Below, in pieces: positions 5,735-9,193 of a DNA stretch of 9,193 bases. A program made the translations under genes and the position numbers. Each line of letters opens with the position of its first letter. Position 1 is the stretch's first letter. Source of the DNA: Syntrophaceae bacterium (GTDB lineage Bacteria > Desulfobacterota > SM23-61); assembly GCA_003154025.1 (NCBI GenBank), contig PMCE01000362.1, positions 2,150 through 11,342 on the forward strand, given 5' to 3'. A model generated the notes under the pieces. It saw only the letters and a list, made by a program, of their open reading frames with translations. It did not search any database and had not been told where the DNA came from.

Positions 5735-6946
5735 ATGGCCGATTACCTCTACAAAGCAACTACCATCAGCGGGCAGGTCGTCGAAGGGTCCATGGATGGC
5801 CGCGACGAAGGTGCGGTCGTCCGCAACCTCCAGCAAATGGGATACATCCCGGTGAAGGTCGTCCCCGCCGGAAACGAAGCGGGCGGCTCCCGCTTTTCCC
5901 TATTTCCCGCCAGGGTGGGGATGAAGAACCTGCTCATTTTTACCCAGGAACTCTCCACGCTGGTTTCCGCGGGGCTGCCCATCGAGCGGAGCCTGCAGAT
6001 CCTGGGAAGTTTAACCGAAAACCCCAAGCTGAAGGAGGTCGTTCAGGATATCCTCAACCGGATCCGCGAGGGTAGTTCCCTGGCCGACGCTCTGGGAAAC
6101 CATCCCCGGATCTTTTCCAAACTCTTCGTCAACATGGTCAAAGCGGGAGAATCAGGCGGGTTTCTGGAAGTCATCCTCTCCCGCCTGGCGAAATATCTTC
6201 AAAGCGCTAAGGAGATTCGGGATTATCTGGTTTCGGTGATGATCTACCCCATCTTCCTGACCTCCGTCAGCGGGGCATCGATCGTCATCCTGGTCGCCTT
6301 CGTCATTCCCCGTTTTGCCAAGGTTTTTACCGACATGGGACAGGCCCTCCCCCTGCCCACCCAGATCCTGCTTTCCCTTTCTCAGGGCACGAGGGATTAC
6401 TGGTGGGCGTTGCTCGGAGTCCTGGCGTTGATCTATTTCGTCCTGAAGGCTTATAACCAGGACCCGACAAGAAAGCTTCGCTGGGACCGGTCCAAGCTTC
6501 GTTGGGTTGTCGTCGGCAGCCTTATCAAAAAGATCGAAGTGGCCCGGTTTGCCCGGACCCTGGCCACCCTTCTCCAGAGCGGGGTGCCCATCCTCTCGGC
6601 CCTGAGCCTAGTCAAGGAGATCTCGCAGAACCTGGCCGTGTCCGAGGCCATCGGAACGATCCATGACCGGCTGCGAGAGGGAAAACCGGTGGCCAAGACG
6701 CTGGAAGAGACGGGAGTCTTCCCCCCCTTGGCCATTCACATGATCGCCGTTGGCGAAGAGACGGGCAAGATCGACGAGATGCTCAACAAGGTGGCGGAGA
6801 CCTACGAGGAGAATGTGCAGACCTCGGTGAAGCGCTTCGTTTCCCTGCTGGAGCCGTTGATCATTCTTTTCATGGGGCTGGTGGTCGGCTTTATCGTCAT
6901 CTCCATGCTGCTGGCCATCTTCAGCCTAAACGACATTCCGTTTTAA
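5735..6946 (+). CDS. gspF: Type II secretion system inner-membrane platform protein GspF
   Basis: A 403-residue polytopic platform protein that couples GspE to pseudopilin extraction and assembly. Residues 1-45 are the usual N-terminal beta region (ADYLYKATTISGQVVEGSM). Two homologous cytoplasmic T2SF helical bundles follow at about 66-190 and 268-390; each contains the repeated pattern seen in LIFTQELSTLVSAGLPIERS (67-86) and FARTLATLLQSGVPILSALS (272-291). Three membrane segments are apparent at about 170-195, 222-240 and 372-397. Length and layout are those of a normal GspF (about 400). It starts 16 nt after the gspE stop; the ribosome site is weak (AAGGG about 12 nt upstream), so coupling to gspE translation is likely. 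No missing residues or breaks. PilC of type IV pili is homologous, but the operon settles the name. Confidence 0.94.
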   Translation: MADYLYKATTISGQVVEGSMDGRDEGAVVRNLQQMGYIPVKVVPAGNEAGGSRFSLFPARVGMKNLLIFTQELSTLVSAGLPIERSLQILGSLTENPKLKEVVQDILNRIREGSSLADALGNHPRIFSKLFVNMVKAGESGGFLEVILSRLAKYLQSAKEIRDYLVSVMIYPIFLTSVSGASIVILVAFVIPRFAKVFTDMGQALPLPTQILLSLSQGTRDYWWALLGVLALIYFVLKAYNQDPTRKLRWDRSKLRWVVVGSLIKKIEVARFARTLATLLQSGVPILSALSLVKEISQNLAVSEAIGTIHDRLREGKPVAKTLEETGVFPPLAIHMIAVGEETGKIDEMLNKVAETYEENVQTSVKRFVSLLEPLIILFMGLVVGFIVISMLLAIFSLNDIPF

Positions 6947-6950
6947 TTTT

Positions 6951-6981
6951 CAACCGCCAGGGACGCGGAGAGGGCAGGGAA
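6951..6981 (+). repeat. Possible CGC-rich 9-bp-period repeat remnant in the gspF-gspG gap
   Basis: The short gap after gspF holds CGCCAGGGA followed by CGCGGAGAG (6955-6972), an imperfect 9-bp period. Many bacterial genomes carry dispersed intergenic repeats of a similar period built on a CGC-AAG-GA theme, and this could be a degraded copy. The gap otherwise holds only the gspG ribosome site. Only two imperfect units are present, so this is tentative. Confidence 0.2.
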
Positions 6982-6997
6982 AAAGAGAGGAGGAAAG

Positions 6998-7435
6998 ATG
7001 AAGAAAAGCGCCCGGCAGAGAGAAAAAGGCTTTACCTTGATCGAAATCATGATTGTAGTTATCATCATCGGGGTACTCGCCGCCCTGGTGGGGCCCAAGC
7101 TGTTCGGCAAGGTGAGCACAGCCAAACTGAAAGCGACCAAAGCGCAGATCGAGCTTTTCGGAACCGCCCTTGACGCCCTTCGTCTGGACGTGGGGCGTTA
7201 TCCCACGAGTGAGGAAGGCCTGAGGGCCCTGCGGGAAAGACCATCGGCGATGGATCCCTGGAAGGGTCCCTACCTTCCCAAGGAAATCCCCAATGACCCC
7301 TGGGGCAGACCCTATATGTATAGATCGCCGGGAGAACACGGAGATTATGACCTTATGTCCTACGGCCTGGACGGGGCTCCCGGCGGGGACGGGGAAAACG
7401 AGGATGTGGTCAGCTGGAAGGACGTGAAGGGATGA
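6998..7435 (+). CDS. gspG: Type II secretion system major pseudopilin GspG
   Basis: A 145-residue prepilin, the main subunit of the periplasmic pseudopilus. The leader is MKKSARQREKG, cleaved after G11 by prepilin peptidase, leaving F12 at the mature N-terminus with the conserved Glu at mature position 5 (E16). Residues 12-32 are the hydrophobic helix (FTLIEIMIVVIIIGVLAALV). The GspG-specific globular part is clear: RYPTSEEGLRAL (67-78), WKGPYLPKEIPNDPWGRPY (88-106) and DYDLMSYGLDGAPGGDGEN (116-134), the last being the calcium-binding loop region. These motifs separate GspG from type IV pilins. AGGAGG (6988-6993) four bases ahead of the ATG is the strongest ribosome site of the operon, fitting its high stoichiometry. 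It begins 51 nt after gspF and its stop overlaps the gspH start (ATGA). Confidence 0.97.
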   Translation: MKKSARQREKGFTLIEIMIVVIIIGVLAALVGPKLFGKVSTAKLKATKAQIELFGTALDALRLDVGRYPTSEEGLRALRERPSAMDPWKGPYLPKEIPNDPWGRPYMYRSPGEHGDYDLMSYGLDGAPGGDGENEDVVSWKDVKG

Positions 7436-7947
7436 GAAATCGGGGCTTTTCCCTGGTCGAGATGGTGGTCGTTTTGGTCCTGATCAGCCTCTCGATCGCC
7501 CTGGTCACCCCTTCCCTGTCCCGTTTCTCCAAAAGGGTCGAGCTCAAGGCCACAGCGCAAAAGGTTTCGGGCATCCTTCGCTACTTTCGCAGTGAGTCCA
7601 TTCAGAAAGGAAGGGTATACCAGATCCTCTTTGACTCGGGGATCGGCGAGATCAGGATCCGGACTTTGGAAAAGGAGGAGAGGGAAGGAACGGGAAAGCA
7701 GGAAGAGGGGAAAAAAGGGACCGACGAAGCCGGGGCCCAGGAAAGGCGATATCCCCTGCCCGGGGGGATTCAGATTAAAGAAGTCAGAATCCCCTCCCCT
7801 GAATTTCCCTCCGATTTGCCGACCATCGAATTCTACCCGACCGGAGGTTCGAACGGGGGGGCGGTCCTTCTGGACATGCAGGACGAAAAAGGCTACTGGA
7901 TCAAGGTCCATTTTCTGACCGGAATCGTGGGAATCGAGGGAGCGTGA
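7432..7947 (+). CDS. gspH: Type II secretion system minor pseudopilin GspH
   Basis: A 171-residue minor pseudopilin of the GspH/FimT family. A very short leader (MRNRG) is cleaved after G5 to give F6 at the mature N-terminus, with Glu at mature position 5 (E10) in FSLVEMVVVLVLISLSIALV. The following amphipathic segment (SRFSKRVELKATAQKVSGIL) and the beta-rich remainder, including KGRVYQILFD and PTIEFYPTGGSNGG, are typical of GspH. Residues about 79-104 are an unusually charged Lys/Glu/Gly-rich stretch, probably a surface loop, coded by an almost all-purine tract. The start codon overlaps the gspG stop by four bases, so it is translated by coupling. Assignment to H rather than another minor pseudopilin rests on the FimT-like pattern and on position between G and I. 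Confidence 0.88.
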   Translation: MRNRGFSLVEMVVVLVLISLSIALVTPSLSRFSKRVELKATAQKVSGILRYFRSESIQKGRVYQILFDSGIGEIRIRTLEKEEREGTGKQEEGKKGTDEAGAQERRYPLPGGIQIKEVRIPSPEFPSDLPTIEFYPTGGSNGGAVLLDMQDEKGYWIKVHFLTGIVGIEGA

Positions 7948-8369
7948 GGAGGGGGAGGAAAGAAGCCTCGGGGTTTACCCTGATCGAGGTCGTGGTGGCC
8001 ATGGCCATCCTGAGTATCGGCCTCGTGGTCATCATCGAACTCTTCGGAGGGGGATTGCGCCTGGGGAGGGTCTCCGGGGAATATACCAAGGCCGCCGGGT
8101 ACGCGCGGATAAAAATGGAAGAAATCTCCCTGGCCAGGAGCTTGGCGGAGGGGGTTCAAGGGGGAAATTTCGACAACGATTATCGCTGGCAGGTAGAGGT
8201 GAGGAGAGTGGATCTCATCCCACCGGGTAAAGAAACCACCTACCGACCTCCCGTGGCGCTTTACCGGGTGCGGATCGATGTGCTCTGGAAGTCCGGCCTG
8301 ATAGACCGGGTGGCCAGCATGGAATCCTACCGATTGTTGAAAGAAGAAGAGAGTGGGCAGAAAACCTAG
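7944..8369 (+). CDS. gspI: Type II secretion system minor pseudopilin GspI
   Basis: A 141-residue minor pseudopilin, one of the GspI-J-K tip complex that starts pseudopilus assembly. The leader MRRGRKEASG is cleaved after G10; F11 becomes mature residue 1 and E15 is the conserved mature position 5 in FTLIEVVVAMAILSIGLVVI. The VAMAILSIG pattern is typical of GspI. After the helix come YARIKMEEISLA (residues about 52-63) and a beta region ending in VLWKSGLIDRVASMESYRLL, fitting the GspI C-terminal domain. The start is GTG at 7944, overlapping the gspH stop as GTGA, with GAGGGA just ahead. Its 3' end overlaps gspJ by 17 nt. Length is slightly above the usual 120-130. Confidence 0.9.
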   Translation: MRRGRKEASGFTLIEVVVAMAILSIGLVVIIELFGGGLRLGRVSGEYTKAAGYARIKMEEISLARSLAEGVQGGNFDNDYRWQVEVRRVDLIPPGKETTYRPPVALYRVRIDVLWKSGLIDRVASMESYRLLKEEESGQKT

Positions 8370-9105
8370 GACGCGACCCTGGCGCAGAGGATGGACAGCA
8401 GCCTTCACCCTGGTAGAGGTGATGGTCACCATGACCATCCTTGGTTTTTTTCTGCTCATGATCTTTGGGACCTTCCGCCTGGGCCTCTCGGCATGGGAGA
8501 AAGGGGAATCGACCAAGGAGGAGTACCAGCGGACCCGGATCGTTTCCCAGCTGATTTTTCAGCAGATGAAATCGGCCATCGCTTACAAGGTAAAGACCCA
8601 GAAGGCGGAGGGAGATTTCCTGGCTTTCGAGGGGAGAGCCAGGTCCTTGAAATTCGTTTCCACCCTTTCCCTCAAAGCCCGGAAACCTTCCGGTTTGGTC
8701 TACGCGTTCTATGAGTTCCGCGGGGGGGGCCCGGGAGGCGGCCAATTAATCCTTTACGAGGGGCGGGTACTGAACAAAGACTTCCTCGACGAGCCCCCGC
8801 GCGAAGAAGCTATGATCCCCCTCCTGGAGGGGCTGGCCGATGTTCGTTTCGAGTATTATCAGGAGGAGGATGCGAATAAGAACAAAACCGAGGGATGGGT
8901 GGAAGAGTGGAGCGCCAAGGAGGAAAATGCGCTCCCCACGGCTATGCGGGTGACGGTCTTCCCTCTAAAAGGAGCCGGTTGGAGCGAAGAGTCGCCCCTC
9001 AGGATCCTGGCTTCTCTTCCTGCCAACCGCTATGAAGACCTCAGCGGCCGGGGCGTCAGCAGAGGACCCGTCAGCGCCAGCACCGCTCCTCCGACTGGGC
9101 GGTGA
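8353..9105 (+). CDS. gspJ: Type II secretion system minor pseudopilin GspJ
   Basis: A 250-residue minor pseudopilin, part of the tip complex with GspI and GspK. A leader of 17 residues, rich in Arg (MGRKPRTRPWRRGWTAA), precedes FTLVEVMVTMTILGFFLLMI; F18 would be mature residue 1 and E22 the conserved Glu. The residue before the cut is Ala17 rather than the near-invariant Gly. The mature part shows GspJ features: a long helix with WEKGESTKEEYQRTRIVSQL, then FLAFEGRARSLKFVS (about 77-91), LVYAFYEF and a conserved-looking VRFEYYQEED segment. The tail (GVSRGPVSASTAPPTGR) is probably disordered. GTG at 8353 is the start, with GAAGAAGAG directly ahead, inside the gspI 3' end. It is slightly longer than the usual 200-220. 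Confidence 0.9.
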   Translation: MGRKPRTRPWRRGWTAAFTLVEVMVTMTILGFFLLMIFGTFRLGLSAWEKGESTKEEYQRTRIVSQLIFQQMKSAIAYKVKTQKAEGDFLAFEGRARSLKFVSTLSLKARKPSGLVYAFYEFRGGGPGGGQLILYEGRVLNKDFLDEPPREEAMIPLLEGLADVRFEYYQEEDANKNKTEGWVEEWSAKEENALPTAMRVTVFPLKGAGWSEESPLRILASLPANRYEDLSGRGVSRGPVSASTAPPTGR

Positions 9106-9193
9106 AAAGCAGGCCTGCAGAATTGTTCCTCGATCGGGGCGGTTTGAGAACCGGATGGGGGGATCTGAAATGGGTCGGGATTTGGATTTTGGA
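9102..9193 (+). CDS. Start of the next operon gene, unidentified (partial)
   Basis: GTG at 9102 overlaps the gspJ stop as GTGA, the same coupling used between gspH and gspI, and opens a frame without stops to the window end (30 codons, beginning MKSRPAELFLDRGGLRTGW). Position suggests gspK or gspL, but no prepilin leader with a hydrophobic helix is seen yet and no GspL signature either. A second open frame with ATGs at 9155 and 9170 (the latter MGRDLDFG, with GGGGGG eight bases ahead) is an equally possible start. The window is too short to decide. Confidence 0.35.
   Translation, partial: MKSRPAELFLDRGGLRTGWGDLKWVGIWIL

Noticed and set aside
1..9193. CRISPR arrays, tRNA or rRNA genes, insertion sequences, phage genes
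   Set aside because: No regularly spaced repeats, no tRNA or rRNA-like sequence, no transposase or integrase coding and no terminal inverted repeats were seen.

Overview
The window (about 9.2 kb, moderately GC-rich, GTG as well as ATG starts) looks like chromosomal DNA from a Gram-negative bacterium. Its gene content (type II secretion operon, molybdenum hydroxylase, amidohydrolase, AcuC-type deacetylase) fits an anaerobic Desulfobacterota/'deltaproteobacterial' lineage. That placement is an inference from gene style, not from a marker gene.

Left block, minus strand (1-1973): a regulator-led catabolic operon read right to left. A well-formed sigma70-type promoter (1945-1973) and a palindromic candidate operator (1908-1931) precede an IclR-family regulator (1135-1899). 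An amidohydrolase-2 family TIM-barrel enzyme (324-1070) follows, then the first 89 codons of a xanthine dehydrogenase/CO dehydrogenase-type molybdopterin-binding large subunit (1-269, running off the window). Gaps of 64 and 54 nt and strong Shine-Dalgarno sites suggest one transcript. The likely job is oxidation or hydroxylation of an aromatic, heterocyclic or aldehyde substrate followed by hydrolysis or decarboxylation, under effector control; the substrate cannot be read from the sequence.

Middle (2062-3270, plus strand): a complete AcuC-like, zinc-dependent histone-deacetylase-family enzyme, divergent from the iclR operon. Downstream (3271-4014) there is no intact gene. The stretch holds the decayed 5' part of a major facilitator superfamily transporter on the minus strand (about 3303-3690, at least two or three frameshifts, rest of gene missing), short direct repeats, an AT-rich stretch with a good -10 box, and a hairpin-rich leader in front of gspE that can fold in mutually exclusive ways.

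Right block, plus strand (4015-9193): a type II secretion system operon in the order gspE-gspF-gspG-gspH-gspI-gspJ, then the start of another gene. GspE is the cytoplasmic assembly ATPase, GspF the inner-membrane platform protein, GspG the major pseudopilin and GspH/I/J the minor pseudopilins. Genes G to J overlap by 4 to 17 nt, indicating translational coupling. gspC and gspD are not directly upstream, so they must lie elsewhere or further downstream. All core motifs are intact; the one oddity is Ala instead of Gly before the GspJ cleavage site.

I did not find a clearly undescribed system. The best leads are the gspE leader structure, the decayed transporter, the iclR operator/promoter arrangement and the iclR-controlled molybdenum hydroxylase module.
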